Of a DNA stretch of 64,000 nucleotides, positions 35,668 through 44,182 are shown one piece after another (within the stretch, counting starts at the first letter, position 1; each line of letters starts with the position of its first letter). The translations under genes were made by a program, and so were the position numbers. Below the pieces are notes generated by a model. The model saw nothing but the letters and a program-made list of their open reading frames with translations, was not told the origin of the DNA and ran no database searches. Origin of the DNA: DASVTR01 sp036382855 (GTDB lineage: Bacteria; Acidobacteriota; Blastocatellia; Pyrinomonadales; Pyrinomonadaceae); the NCBI GenBank assembly GCA_036382855.1, contig DASVPO010000034.1, positions 1 through 64,000 on the forward strand. The letters are read 5' to 3'.

Positions 35668-36465
35668 TTAATCTTCGTAAGGGAGTCGCTGGATCATGTC
35701 GCTGGTGATGGTCGTAGTGCCGCCGGGCTTCGTCGTGTCAATCAACGGCTCTATGCCAATGATGCCAATCAACACGGTCGTGCCGTCCTGTTCCAGCGTC
35801 AGGTCAAGATGCGCTTCCTCGCCCGCCCTCACGCTGATTTGTTGTCGCTCGTAGCTATTGAAGCCATAGCCCTTCTCTATCTTGAGCGTGTAAGAGCCTT
35901 TCTCCAGCAACCGAAAATGAAACTCGCCCGCCTCGTCGGAATCCACACTCAAAATCTTCCGGGTGCTCTCGTTAATCAACGTGACCTTCAGGCCGGGAAT
36001 GGCTGCTCCCTGCGGGTCTGTCAGTTGCCCGGAAAGGGTCGCAAAATCAACTTGCGCCGCGCCCTCGATTTTCGTGCGCTTAATCGCAGCCTTGCCCGAA
36101 TCCGGCTCGCACACTGCGGTCGCGGGTTTCTGCTGCCCCATCGCGCTCAAACAGAAACTAAGCAGGGCCGTCGCCGCAGCACCGGCAACGCGCGCCATCC
36201 TTCGCCGCAACGCGCGCAGTCCGACCGGGCAATCGCGCGTGATAATCGTGCCATCGGCTCGCCTGTAGAAACGCGCGCACAATCTCCCTTCGGTCCGCCT
36301 GACGACCGCTTCGGCCTGCCGCCGCGTCATCCCCGAAAAATTATAGACGTTCAAGTTACACTGCTCGCAGAAGCGCACCTGCTCGCTGCCTTTCATCTTC
36401 TCCCAACCAACAGGGCAGGGAGAGGCTATCCGAAGGCGGTCGAAAGAGTCTGCTTGTTTAGTCAT
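35668..36465 (-). CDS. Cys-rich N-terminal domain plus carboxypeptidase-regulatory-like domain protein
   Basis: A 265-residue protein in three parts. Residues 1-85 have the pattern PCPVGWEKM, RFCEQCNLNVYNFSGMTRRQA, GRLCARFYRRADG, TRDCPVG. This resembles a Cys-rich presumed metal- or redox-binding domain. A hydrophobic helix follows (about 92-112, ending LSAMGQQ), apparently a membrane segment. Residues about 145-225 are a CarboxypepD_reg-like beta-sandwich (LSGQLTDPQGAAIPGLKV, GSYTLKIE). The C-terminus resembles a TonB-plug-like segment (ITSDMIQRLPYED). A paralogue lies at 41490-42788. In operon with the LolA-like gene. Confidence 0.75.
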   Translation of the reverse strand: MTKQADSFDRLRIASPCPVGWEKMKGSEQVRFCEQCNLNVYNFSGMTRRQAEAVVRRTEGRLCARFYRRADGTIITRDCPVGLRALRRRMARVAGAAATALLSFCLSAMGQQKPATAVCEPDSGKAAIKRTKIEGAAQVDFATLSGQLTDPQGAAIPGLKVTLINESTRKILSVDSDEAGEFHFRLLEKGSYTLKIEKGYGFNSYERQQISVRAGEEAHLDLTLEQDGTTVLIGIIGIEPLIDTTKPGGTTTITSDMIQRLPYED

Positions 36466-36605
36466 AAAAATTCTCGCAGGAAATTAAACGTCAAGTGTGC
36501 GCTCGGCTCGCATCGTTCGATGTTAATGGCGGCCAGCGGTTGCCTTGCGCTCCGGGAATTTAAGCGGACGTAACAGGCTTACTCATCATTTCTCGCAAGC
36601 TCGCT

Positions 36606-37772
36606 TCACATGCAAAAATGCTCGACGGCGCGCTTGAGCACACGAACGCAGGCGTGCAAATCTTCAACGGGCACAAACTCATCCGTCCTGTGCGCAACGC
36701 GAATTGTGCCGGGGCCGAAGACGACCGCTTGCGCGCCGAGTTCGGCCATCTGCGGTGCTTCTGTGCCGAAGGCGATTGTCCCGGAGAGTTTGCCCGTAGC
36801 TTCCTCCATCATCTTCACCAGCGGTGAATCTGCGCTGGTCTCCATCCCGTTATCGAGGCGTATAACCTTAATCTCGCAATCATAATCCGCATCGCGCACG
36901 CGTTCATCTTCGATTGCGCGCTCGACAAGCTCAAGCACATGCCGCGCCGATTGGCCCGGCACGGGTCGCCATTCGAGCGTGAAGCGACACTCACCCGCGA
37001 TGATGTTCTTCGCGCTGCCTCCGTTGATGAGGCCGACGTTAAGCGTCGTGTAGGGAGGGTCAAAGCTCGCGACCTGCTGCTGTTGAAGTTCGAGGGCGAT
37101 TCTCTCGATTCGCGCGACGAGCCGCGCGGCGCGAAAGATTGCAGACGCGCCGAGCGACGGATACGCGCTGTGTCCCTCGCGCCCTTTGAGAATGAGTTCG
37201 GCCAGACAGTAGCCCTTCCCGGCGCGCATCGGTTGCAAAGACGTTGGCTCGCCGACGATGCTGTAGCGAGCGCTCAATGCTTTTTCATCTGCCAGCCGCT
37301 TTGCCCCTAGACAGCCCACCTCTTCGTCTGCCGTAAAGACGAGCGCCAACGGACGACGCAGTGAGTGCAGGTTGATGCCTTCAACGGTCGCGAGCGCGGC
37401 AGCGATGAAACCCTTCGTGTCACAAGCGCCGCGCCCGTAAAGCCTGCCCTCGCTTTCCGTCAAACGCAAAGCGGCGGCCCAGTTTGAATCGTACGGAACG
37501 GTGTCCGTGTGGCCCACCAGCGCCAACTCCACCGCTTCGCCTGAAGCGCTTGTGCCACTACGTGGGCCAACAATCGCGATCACGTTCTGCTTTTCGACGC
37601 CGCGCTCGTCCGTGTAAACGGAGCGCTTAACCTCGAACCCCCGGCGCTCGACGCGCGAGGCCAGATAATTGATAATCTCCGCATTCGAGCGGGCCGAAAC
37701 CGAATCAATCGCAACCAGTTCGGCCAGAGTCTCTTCGACGCTCATCATCTCTGCCTTCGTTTCTCTTCTCAT
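36606..37772 (-). CDS. M20 family deacylase, ArgE/acetylornithine deacetylase-like
   Basis: A 388-residue zinc-dependent amidohydrolase. Dinuclear metal ligands are visible in VGHTDTVPYD (His, Asp), GRGACDTKGF (Asp), TADEEVGCLGAKRL (Glu-Glu catalytic/ligand) and EPTSLQP, with the final His likely in RVAHRTDEF. The dimerisation (lid) domain sits between about 180 and 300. ArgE hydrolyses N-acetylornithine, but the family also removes N-formyl or N-succinyl groups. It begins 11 nt after hutF with no arg gene nearby, so a role in histidine breakdown, for example on an N-formyl or N-acyl glutamate, is a possible alternative. Confidence 0.85.
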   Translation of the reverse strand: MRRETKAEMMSVEETLAELVAIDSVSARSNAEIINYLASRVERRGFEVKRSVYTDERGVEKQNVIAIVGPRSGTSASGEAVELALVGHTDTVPYDSNWAAALRLTESEGRLYGRGACDTKGFIAAALATVEGINLHSLRRPLALVFTADEEVGCLGAKRLADEKALSARYSIVGEPTSLQPMRAGKGYCLAELILKGREGHSAYPSLGASAIFRAARLVARIERIALELQQQQVASFDPPYTTLNVGLINGGSAKNIIAGECRFTLEWRPVPGQSARHVLELVERAIEDERVRDADYDCEIKVIRLDNGMETSADSPLVKMMEEATGKLSGTIAFGTEAPQMAELGAQAVVFGPGTIRVAHRTDEFVPVEDLHACVRVLKRAVEHFCM

Positions 37773-37783
37773 TCAAACGGCCT

Positions 37784-39217
37784 TCACATCGAACTCCATA
37801 GTTTGCGTTGCAGCGCAGCAAAGCTTTGAACAATCTCGCGCTCCGCTTTGTGCTTACCGTCCTCTATGATTAATCTCCCGCCGACGCAAACATCGCGAAC
37901 TGCCGTGCGCGACAAACTGAAGACGATGCACGCTAGAAGCGCATCCGTTGACGCTCCGGCAATCGAAAGGTCGTCCAACTCAACTGTAAAAAAATCTGCG
38001 GGCCGCCCCGGCTCAAGCGCGCCCGACGCAGCGCCTATACTTTCAGCACCGCTCATCGTCGCACACTCGAAGAGGCGGCCCGCGAGCGACGATAATGTCT
38101 CGTCTCCTTCAGGAGACAACACCGCGCGTTCGAGCTTCTGCAATCTCATGTGATACTCAAGCTCGCGCGCGTCTTCCAGCAAATCTATCTGCGCGTGGCT
38201 GTCTGTGCCGAGCGCGATGCGGACATTTTCAGTGAGCAATAAATCCGCCTTGACGATGCCGTCGCCCAGATTCCTCTCCGTCGTCGGGCAGGCGCAAACG
38301 AGCGCACGCGCGCGTGCAAGCATTCGTGCCTCTTCGGTCGTGATGTGAATCGCGTGCACGCCCGTGAAGCGTTCGCTCAAAAAGCCTTCCTTATCAAGCA
38401 GCGCGACGGGCGTGCGCCCGTGCTCGTCTAGGCACGCAGCAATTTCCGCCGGCTGCTCCGCGACGTGCATGTGTACGTGAAGTTTTCGTGCACGCGCAAA
38501 CTCTATGACTTCGCGCAGGTACGAAAGCGGCACGGCGCGTACGCTATGAGGGGCAACGCCCAACCAAGCGCCTTCTTCATCCTCCTTCAACTCCGACTGC
38601 AAGCTCTCCGCACGGCGCAGGTACACATCCGGCTCGGCTTCGATAAACCGCGCCTGCCTTTCGTTCGGAGCGGCGCGATAGCCTGAGCGCGCGTAGGCTA
38701 CGCGCAGCAGCGCTATTCTCAAGCCAACATCTCGCGCCGCGCGCACGACCATCTTCGCCAGCAGATTCGAGTCCGCATACTCACGGCCTACGGGCGTGCG
38801 GTGCAGGTAATGAAACTCCCCGACAGCCGTGATGCCGCACGCAGCCATTTCGAGAAAAGCCATCCGAGAGGCATCGTAAATATCTTCGGGGCTGAGACGC
38901 GTCGCGGCGCTATACATCATCTCGCGCCACGTCCAGAAATTGTCGCTCTCAGACCCCTTGCGTCGCTGCTCCGTCCGCCCGCGTATGACGCGCTGGAAAG
39001 CGTGCGAGTGTGCGTTGACGAGGCCGGGCAAGAGAGCGCGATTCTTCAATCGCACAATCCTGCAAGCCAATTCATCCTCGCGCGCGAGACGCCTGATACG
39101 ACCCTCCGCATCGCACACCAGCGCCGTGTCTCGCAGGAATCGCCCGCTCGCGTAAATCAAATCGGGCAGCCAAGCGACCTCTACGTCCTCGTTCTGTGCT
39201 GTCATTCCGTTTTTCAT
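37784..39217 (-). CDS. hutF: Formimidoylglutamate deiminase
   Basis: An amidohydrolase (about 477 residues) that converts N-formimidoyl-L-glutamate to N-formyl-L-glutamate and ammonia in the five-step histidine degradation route. Family marks: LLPGLVNAHSHAFQRVIRG (metal HxH), DNFWTWREMMY, VAPHSVRAVP, HMHVAEQ (His ligand and proton shuttle) and LGTDSHAQIDLLEDARELE (Asp ligand). These match HutF rather than guanine deaminase or chlorohydrolase. Translation can begin at a TTG (39229), ATG (39217) or ATG (39205); the middle one is used. The other hut genes and hutG are not in the window. Confidence 0.9.
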   Translation of the reverse strand: MKNGMTAQNEDVEVAWLPDLIYASGRFLRDTALVCDAEGRIRRLAREDELACRIVRLKNRALLPGLVNAHSHAFQRVIRGRTEQRRKGSESDNFWTWREMMYSAATRLSPEDIYDASRMAFLEMAACGITAVGEFHYLHRTPVGREYADSNLLAKMVVRAARDVGLRIALLRVAYARSGYRAAPNERQARFIEAEPDVYLRRAESLQSELKEDEEGAWLGVAPHSVRAVPLSYLREVIEFARARKLHVHMHVAEQPAEIAACLDEHGRTPVALLDKEGFLSERFTGVHAIHITTEEARMLARARALVCACPTTERNLGDGIVKADLLLTENVRIALGTDSHAQIDLLEDARELEYHMRLQKLERAVLSPEGDETLSSLAGRLFECATMSGAESIGAASGALEPGRPADFFTVELDDLSIAGASTDALLACIVFSLSRTAVRDVCVGGRLIIEDGKHKAEREIVQSFAALQRKLWSSM

Positions 39218-39407
39218 CTGCTCGTTCAATAAAGGATTCTACAGAGTTGTCCGAAAGCTTGTCCAAAAGCAAGCCGCGAATCGCAAGCCGGAAACATGAA
39301 AAAGCGGCTGCTAAATATGAAGAGCCGCCTTTTCGTGCCTCATTCCTCGCGCCTTCCGCCTTAACTTTAGGCAAAGCAGGAGAGGGCCGTGGCATCTAAA
39401 ACTTACT

Positions 39408-40373
39408 GTGAAAATCAAGACATCGGATTTAAAAATTTACGCGCGTTTTGCGCGCCAGCACGCGGGCAAATTTTTCGCGCAGAGAGTCAAGGAAGCTCGT
39501 ACGTCTGTCCCCGGAGCGCCGCACAAGCCTGTGCCCGCGAGTTGGAGCAACGAGCGTTTGACGGTTGCTTGGCTGGGCCATGCGACCGTGCTGATTAACT
39601 TTTACGGGACGTGGCTGTTGACGGACCCTGTGCTGCGCACACGCGTCGGAATCAACGTCGCGGGCATGACCTTCGGGATGCGCCGCCTCGTGCATCCGGC
39701 GCTCTCCATAGGAGAGTTGCCGCCGCTCGACGCCGTGCTCATCTCACACGCGCACATGGACCATTGCGACCTCGGCACGCTCAAGCGCCTGCCGCGCTCG
39801 CTGCACACGGTCGTCCAGCGCGGCAACCTCGATTTAGTCAAACGCTTTCGACAGAGGAGCGAGCTTGATTGGGGAGAGAGCGTGGAAGTTAACGGCGCGC
39901 TGGTAGAGGCCGTGGAGGTCAACCACTGGGGCGCGCGGATGCTGAAGGATAAGCATCGCGGCTACGGCGGATTTCTGGTGACGAAGAATAATCGTGCGCT
40001 CGTCTTCGGCGGCGACACGGCTTACACAAACGCTTTCGGGCGTCTGCGCCATCGTGCGCAAATTGATCTTGCCATCATGCCCATCGGCGCTTACGACCCA
40101 TATATCTACGTCCATGCCAGCCCCGAACAATCATGGGCGATGCGGCGCGAGATGAATGCAAAGTATATCCTGCCGATGCACCACTCGACGTTTCAGTTGA
40201 GCCGCGAGCCTGCGGGAGAGCCGGTCGAGCGTCTGCTGAAGGCTGCGGGACGCGAGCGCTGGCGCGTGGCCCTGACCGAGTTGGGCCAAACGTGGGTGCT
40301 GCCGGAAGATAAAGAGCTTGACGAATTAACTCTGGCAGCACCCACGGCGCGTGCGCGCGATGATGAGCGTTGA
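39408..40373 (+). CDS. Metallo-beta-lactamase fold hydrolase, UlaG/NAPE-PLD-like
   Basis: A 321-residue protein with the NAPE-PLD/UlaG-type arrangement: VAWLGHATVLINFYG, WLLTDPVLRTR, SHAHMDHCD (the HxHxDH metal motif), VNHWGAR, FGGDTAY and LPMHHSTFQLS. Eukaryotic relatives hydrolyse N-acyl phosphatidylethanolamines; bacterial members have mixed or unknown substrates. No signal peptide. GTG start at 39408; the ribosome binding site (AGGAGAGGG at about 39378) is rather far away, so an alternative upstream start cannot be excluded. It ends 20 nt from the convergent secreted gene at 40394 with no clear terminator. Confidence 0.85.
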   Translation: MKIKTSDLKIYARFARQHAGKFFAQRVKEARTSVPGAPHKPVPASWSNERLTVAWLGHATVLINFYGTWLLTDPVLRTRVGINVAGMTFGMRRLVHPALSIGELPPLDAVLISHAHMDHCDLGTLKRLPRSLHTVVQRGNLDLVKRFRQRSELDWGESVEVNGALVEAVEVNHWGARMLKDKHRGYGGFLVTKNNRALVFGGDTAYTNAFGRLRHRAQIDLAIMPIGAYDPYIYVHASPEQSWAMRREMNAKYILPMHHSTFQLSREPAGEPVERLLKAAGRERWRVALTELGQTWVLPEDKELDELTLAAPTARARDDER

Positions 40374-40393
40374 TGAGAGGGCGGCTATTGTGG

Positions 40394-41149
40394 CTATTGT
40401 CGCCAGTGGGTCGCAGTCCAGTTCTGCGGGTCGAAGAGTTTGTCGTCCAGTTTGACGCGCGTGCGAATCTCTGAATATTCCTCAAGGAAGACGCGCTTGC
40501 CGTCTAAGAGGACGACGACTTCCGGCGAAATCCAGCCGCCGCCTTCGACCTTCTGATACTTGTTGAACTGAATCTCCTGTACCTTGTCTTTGTTCTTTCC
40601 GGCAGGCTCAATCAGGCGTACGAAGTAGAGGTTCTTCTTGTCAATCCAGAACCGCGGCGAGCGCAAGTCTCCGGCGTCCGCGCCGACGACATAAGCCGGG
40701 CGGCCCTGCCATGTATCTTCACGCAGCTTAGAGGTATCGAAATTCAGTTGCTTAAACTGGCGCATGCTTTCCGCGACGGGTTGAAAATAAACGTCGAAGC
40801 CGAGGACGAGCAACGGATTCAGCCGCTCCTGCGTATTGACGAGCCTGCCGTTCTTAAAAGCATACTGCTTGCCGTCAGCGAACATAAAACCGTTGCCGTC
40901 CTTAATGGGTTCAATATCAACGCGCAGCTTGCCCGGCGCGTTGAGCGCTTCATACCAGATTTCGGACGTGCTCGTGCCGTCGGGCTTAAAGGTCGTGCTC
41001 TTCTGCACGAAGGTCAGGGTTCTGTACCACGTACGCGCGTGCTTCTTCTGCATTGCCGCAAGCAGGTCTTCCGTGGTTTTGACTTTGGCCGCTGCGGCCT
41101 TAGGCACAAGCGTCGCGAGAAGTAGTAAAAGTAAGAGAGCGCTGCGCAT
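40394..41149 (-). CDS. Secreted LolA/outer-membrane lipoprotein-sorting-like protein
   Basis: A 251-residue periplasmic protein. Signal peptide MRSALLLLLLLATLVPKAAAA, then a helix (TTEDLLAAMQKKHA) and an 11-stranded half-barrel typical of LolA/LppX folds: KLRVDIEP, GNGFMFADGKQYAF, GRPAYVVGA, RFWIDKKNLYFVRL, and the C-terminal DDKLFDPQNW. LolA folds carry lipids or lipoproteins across the periplasm; here the ligand is unknown. An in-frame ATG at 41197 would prepend 16 residues before the signal peptide and is rejected. Confidence 0.8.
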   Translation of the reverse strand: MRSALLLLLLLATLVPKAAAAKVKTTEDLLAAMQKKHARTWYRTLTFVQKSTTFKPDGTSTSEIWYEALNAPGKLRVDIEPIKDGNGFMFADGKQYAFKNGRLVNTQERLNPLLVLGFDVYFQPVAESMRQFKQLNFDTSKLREDTWQGRPAYVVGADAGDLRSPRFWIDKKNLYFVRLIEPAGKNKDKVQEIQFNKYQKVEGGGWISPEVVVLLDGKRVFLEEYSEIRTRVKLDDKLFDPQNWTATHWRQ

Positions 41150-41489
41150 CGTTCTTAAAATCTCCTTTGTCTGAAACGGGTCTGATGAGTTTAGCACGGG
41201 CGCTTCTTCCGGGTTCGCGCTGGCCCGTGTTCATGCACCGGGTTTACGTTGGCGTGCCGGCAAAAGTTTTATCAAACGTGAATCCAATTTTTCGGACAAA
41301 ATTTAATTCCCGCAACAACGAAAACCCGCTCTCCCGTCATCTGAGTGGGAAAACAGGCGAGCGAGAGCCTCTGGGCTATGGTTTGCCTGTCGTCTCGCAG
41401 TAACCGATATTTCAGTCGCAACCGCGACAGGAGCTTCTCCCCAGGCTCTCCATTCATTCGTGCTCGATTGATTAAGGAGAAAGCCTACC
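41150..41489. other. Divergent intergenic region
   Basis: This 340-nt region separates the LolA-like gene (minus) and the ankyrin gene (plus). AAGGAGA lies about 7 nt before the 41490 start and is a good ribosome binding site. I could not find a convincing promoter pair or a further gene. Confidence 0.5.
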
Positions 41490-42788
41490 ATGTCACGAAG
41501 ACACACAGATCTGCTTGACCGTCTGACCGTCACCTCTCCTTGTTCTGAAGATTGGGATGCGATGACCGGCAACGAGCAAGTACGCTTTTGCAGCCACTGC
41601 GATTTGAGCGTGCATAATCTCTCGGAGATGACGAGGCGGGAAGCGCTCGCGCTCGTCAGAAAATCGGAGGGCCGTCTCTGCGTCAGATACTACCGCCGCC
41701 CGGACGCAACGGTGCAGACGCTTCCCGTTCACAACATCAAACGCCGCGCTTCGAAGATTGCAACAGGCGCTTTAACAGCCACCCTGAGCCTCTGCTCGCC
41801 CGTCATCGCTCAAGCCTCCTCGACCACAGAACCTCCCATACAGGGCCGCGCTTATGTCGCCGGCAAGCGAGATGGCGCGCGTCCAGATGAAGGCAACCGT
41901 CCCGGTGCGACGCTCGAAGGGACAGTCCTTGATCCGAACGGGGCACTCATCGCCGGAGCCTCCATCACCCTCGTTGACGAGAAAACCAAACGGCAGTACA
42001 TCACGACTACGGGACACGACGGCACATTTAAATTCGAGGCTCTACCGGCGGCGAGCTACACGCTCAAGGTGGAGTCCAGGGGTTTCCAGACCAGAGAGAT
42101 ACGTGAATTTCGGTTGGAGGCGAATGCTGAGCGCCAACTGGAATTGAAGCTCGACATAGGAATCATCATGGGCGGAGGCATGCTTGTCATGCCCGTTGAC
42201 GTACTGGTCAACGCCGCTGCGCGGGATGAACTGGGGAAAGTTAAAGAACTGCTCGCCGCTGGCCTTGACGTAAACATCTTGGATGCGGACACCGATACGA
42301 CGGCCTTGATGGAGGCGGTTGACAACGGTAATCACGAGATGGTGGTTGTTTTGCTCAACGCAGGGGCTGATGTAAACGCGAAAAACAAGTTTGGAGGCAC
42401 GGCCTTGCTGATGTTGCGTGAGCAGGCGACGGACGAAATCGTCCGCACGCTAATCACAGCCGGGGCAAAGGTAAACGTGAAGGATGCAGAGGGCAATACG
42501 CCCTTGATGATAGCGGCGTCGCTTGGCAATGAGCACGTCTTGCAAGCCCTGCTTGAAGCCGGAGCTAAAGTGAACGCGAAGAATAAGGACGGCGAGACGG
42601 CACTGATGAAGGCCGCCGGAGGAGAAGGCCACATCGAAGTCGTGAGGGCGCTTTTGATAGCCGGTGCTGATGTCAATAAAGAGAACAACGATGGAGAGAC
42701 GGCTTTGAAACTGGCAGAGGATTATGAAAATCTCGAAATCGTCAACCTCCTCAAGGGCTACGGCGCGCGCGAGCCGGTCAGTCAGTAG
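41490..42788 (+). CDS. Cys-rich domain, carboxypeptidase-regulatory-like domain and ankyrin repeat protein
   Basis: A 432-residue protein with three modules. Residues 1-80 are a Cys-rich domain (PCSEDWDAM, RFCSHCDLSVHNLSEMTRREA, GRLCVRYYRRPD) paralogous to the protein at 35668-36465. A hydrophobic segment follows (about 92-110, ending VIAQ). A CarboxypepD_reg-like sandwich covers about 145-225 (LEGTVLDPNGALIAGA, ASYTLKVESRGF). Then come five or six ankyrin repeats (about 245-425; TALMEAVDNGNHEMVVVLLNAGADVNAKN). Unlike its paralogue it lacks the TRDCPVG motif. Probably membrane-anchored with the ankyrin domain outside the cytoplasm, if the hydrophobic segment inserts. Partner unknown. Confidence 0.8.
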   Translation: MSRRHTDLLDRLTVTSPCSEDWDAMTGNEQVRFCSHCDLSVHNLSEMTRREALALVRKSEGRLCVRYYRRPDATVQTLPVHNIKRRASKIATGALTATLSLCSPVIAQASSTTEPPIQGRAYVAGKRDGARPDEGNRPGATLEGTVLDPNGALIAGASITLVDEKTKRQYITTTGHDGTFKFEALPAASYTLKVESRGFQTREIREFRLEANAERQLELKLDIGIIMGGGMLVMPVDVLVNAAARDELGKVKELLAAGLDVNILDADTDTTALMEAVDNGNHEMVVVLLNAGADVNAKNKFGGTALLMLREQATDEIVRTLITAGAKVNVKDAEGNTPLMIAASLGNEHVLQALLEAGAKVNAKNKDGETALMKAAGGEGHIEVVRALLIAGADVNKENNDGETALKLAEDYENLEIVNLLKGYGAREPVSQ

Positions 42789-42820
42789 TAAACGAGCTGT
42801 CAAGAGGACTATTAACAACG

Positions 42821-42903
42821 AGAGCGCGGCAGTACCCGGTAAGGCAGAGAGAGAAGATTGATTCAGTCTCTCTCTCTGTGTTTACACGGTCCTGCCGCGC
42901 TCT
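42821..42903. terminator. Long nested hairpin between convergent genes
   Basis: The outer arms AGAGCGCGGCAG (42821) and CTGCCGCGCTCT (42892) are perfect 12-nt complements. Inside them a second stem pairs CAGAGAGAGA (42845) with TCTCTCTCTG (42869-42878), and the segment between the two stems is partly complementary. There is a T-run on neither side, so it is an atypical terminator or a 3'-end stabiliser shared by the ankyrin gene and nadA. Confidence 0.7.
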
Positions 42904-42983
42904 TGTAGTTTGGATTAACTCTCCAACGCGCGAGCTACTTGAGCATCGTTCTCAAGTTCGTGAGCTGTGATAGCGCCTGCTCT

Positions 42984-44042
42984 TTAGTCGCCCTTCTGTT
43001 GGACGGGCGAGAGTCCTTTGCTCATCTCAAGCATTCGCTGGACGGGCAGGAGAGCACGCTTGCGCGTCGCTTCGTCCATGGTAATTTGCGGATGGCGGTC
43101 GCGCATACAGAGATAGAGTTTTTCCAGCGTGTTGAGCCGCATGTAGGGGCAGGTCGCGCAGTTGCAGCCGGAATTGGGCGGCGAGCAGAGAAACTCCGCG
43201 TCAGGGCGGCTCTGCTTCATCTGGTGCAGAATGCCGACTTCCGTGGCGACGATAAACTGCTTTTGCTCCGGGTGCGTCTGGACATACTTGAGCAGCGCCA
43301 GCGTAGAGCCTATGAAGTCTGCCTGCTGTAGCACGGCCTCCTCACATTCCGGGTGCGCTATCAGAACGGCGTCAGGATATTCGAGCCTGAGCGCCATCAG
43401 TCGGCGCGCGTTAAACTGCTCGTGGACGATGCAGAAACCCGGCCACAGCACCATCTCGCGGCCCGTCTGCTTTTCAACCCAGCGGCCCAGATGTCGGTCA
43501 GGCCCGAACACAATCGGCTTGTCGGGCGGCAACTGCCGTATGATGTCAACGGCGTTTGAAGACGTGACGATAACATCCGAAAGCGCTTTGACCGCCGCCG
43601 AAGAGTTGATGTAGTTGATGACCGTGTGATTCGGATACTGCTTCAGCCACTCGCCGTATAAATCGGCGGGGCAGCGGTCGGCCAGCGAGCATCCGGCATC
43701 CAGATCCGGCAGCAACACGGGCTTGTCAGGGTTCAAAATCTTCGCCGTCTCGGCCATAAAGTGAACGCCGCAGAAGACTATCACGTCGGCCTCGGTCTTG
43801 GCCGCTGCCTGCGCGAGCGCAAGACTGTCGCCAACGTAGTCCGCAAGGTCCTGAATCTCCGCATCCTGATAATAGTGTGCGAGGATGACGGCGTTCATCT
43901 CTTTCTTGAGCCGCAAGATCTCCTCTTCCAGATTCAGTGCCGGGTCAATGGTGCGCAGCCGCAAAGATAAGTCAACCTCCTGCCCCAGACTTTCGGAAGC
44001 AGGATTGCGCGGCGTCTCCACAGGTGTTTCAGTTAAACTCAT
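42984..44042 (-). CDS. nadA: Quinolinate synthase
   Basis: A 352-residue [4Fe-4S] enzyme that condenses iminoaspartate with dihydroxyacetone phosphate to quinolinate in de novo NAD synthesis. Cluster cysteines are in DAGCSLADRC, HPECEEAV and NCATCPYM. HYYQDAEIQD and FCGVHFMAETAKIL are family marks. It has a longer N-terminal leader (about 35 residues) than E. coli NadA. nadB and nadC are not adjacent. It is divergent from gltA over a 140-nt gap; fluctuating Fe-S supply links it loosely to the assembly genes near the end of the window. Confidence 0.97.
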   Translation of the reverse strand: MSLTETPVETPRNPASESLGQEVDLSLRLRTIDPALNLEEEILRLKKEMNAVILAHYYQDAEIQDLADYVGDSLALAQAAAKTEADVIVFCGVHFMAETAKILNPDKPVLLPDLDAGCSLADRCPADLYGEWLKQYPNHTVINYINSSAAVKALSDVIVTSSNAVDIIRQLPPDKPIVFGPDRHLGRWVEKQTGREMVLWPGFCIVHEQFNARRLMALRLEYPDAVLIAHPECEEAVLQQADFIGSTLALLKYVQTHPEQKQFIVATEVGILHQMKQSRPDAEFLCSPPNSGCNCATCPYMRLNTLEKLYLCMRDRHPQITMDEATRKRALLPVQRMLEMSKGLSPVQQKGD

Positions 44043-44182
44043 TTTTTATTCCTCGTATGATTAGATGCATTTGAATGCTTTAAGTTTATCAGCCGAACGC
44101 GGAAAAGCAAGGAATGAGAACTGCTTCCCTTTCCTTTGCGGCCAAAGTCGCATATAAATGGCAAAACAACACGGGAGGGCTT

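Noticed and set aside
36606..37772. Firm call of argE
   Set aside because: M20 motifs are general, and the hutF context allows other acyl-amino acid substrates.
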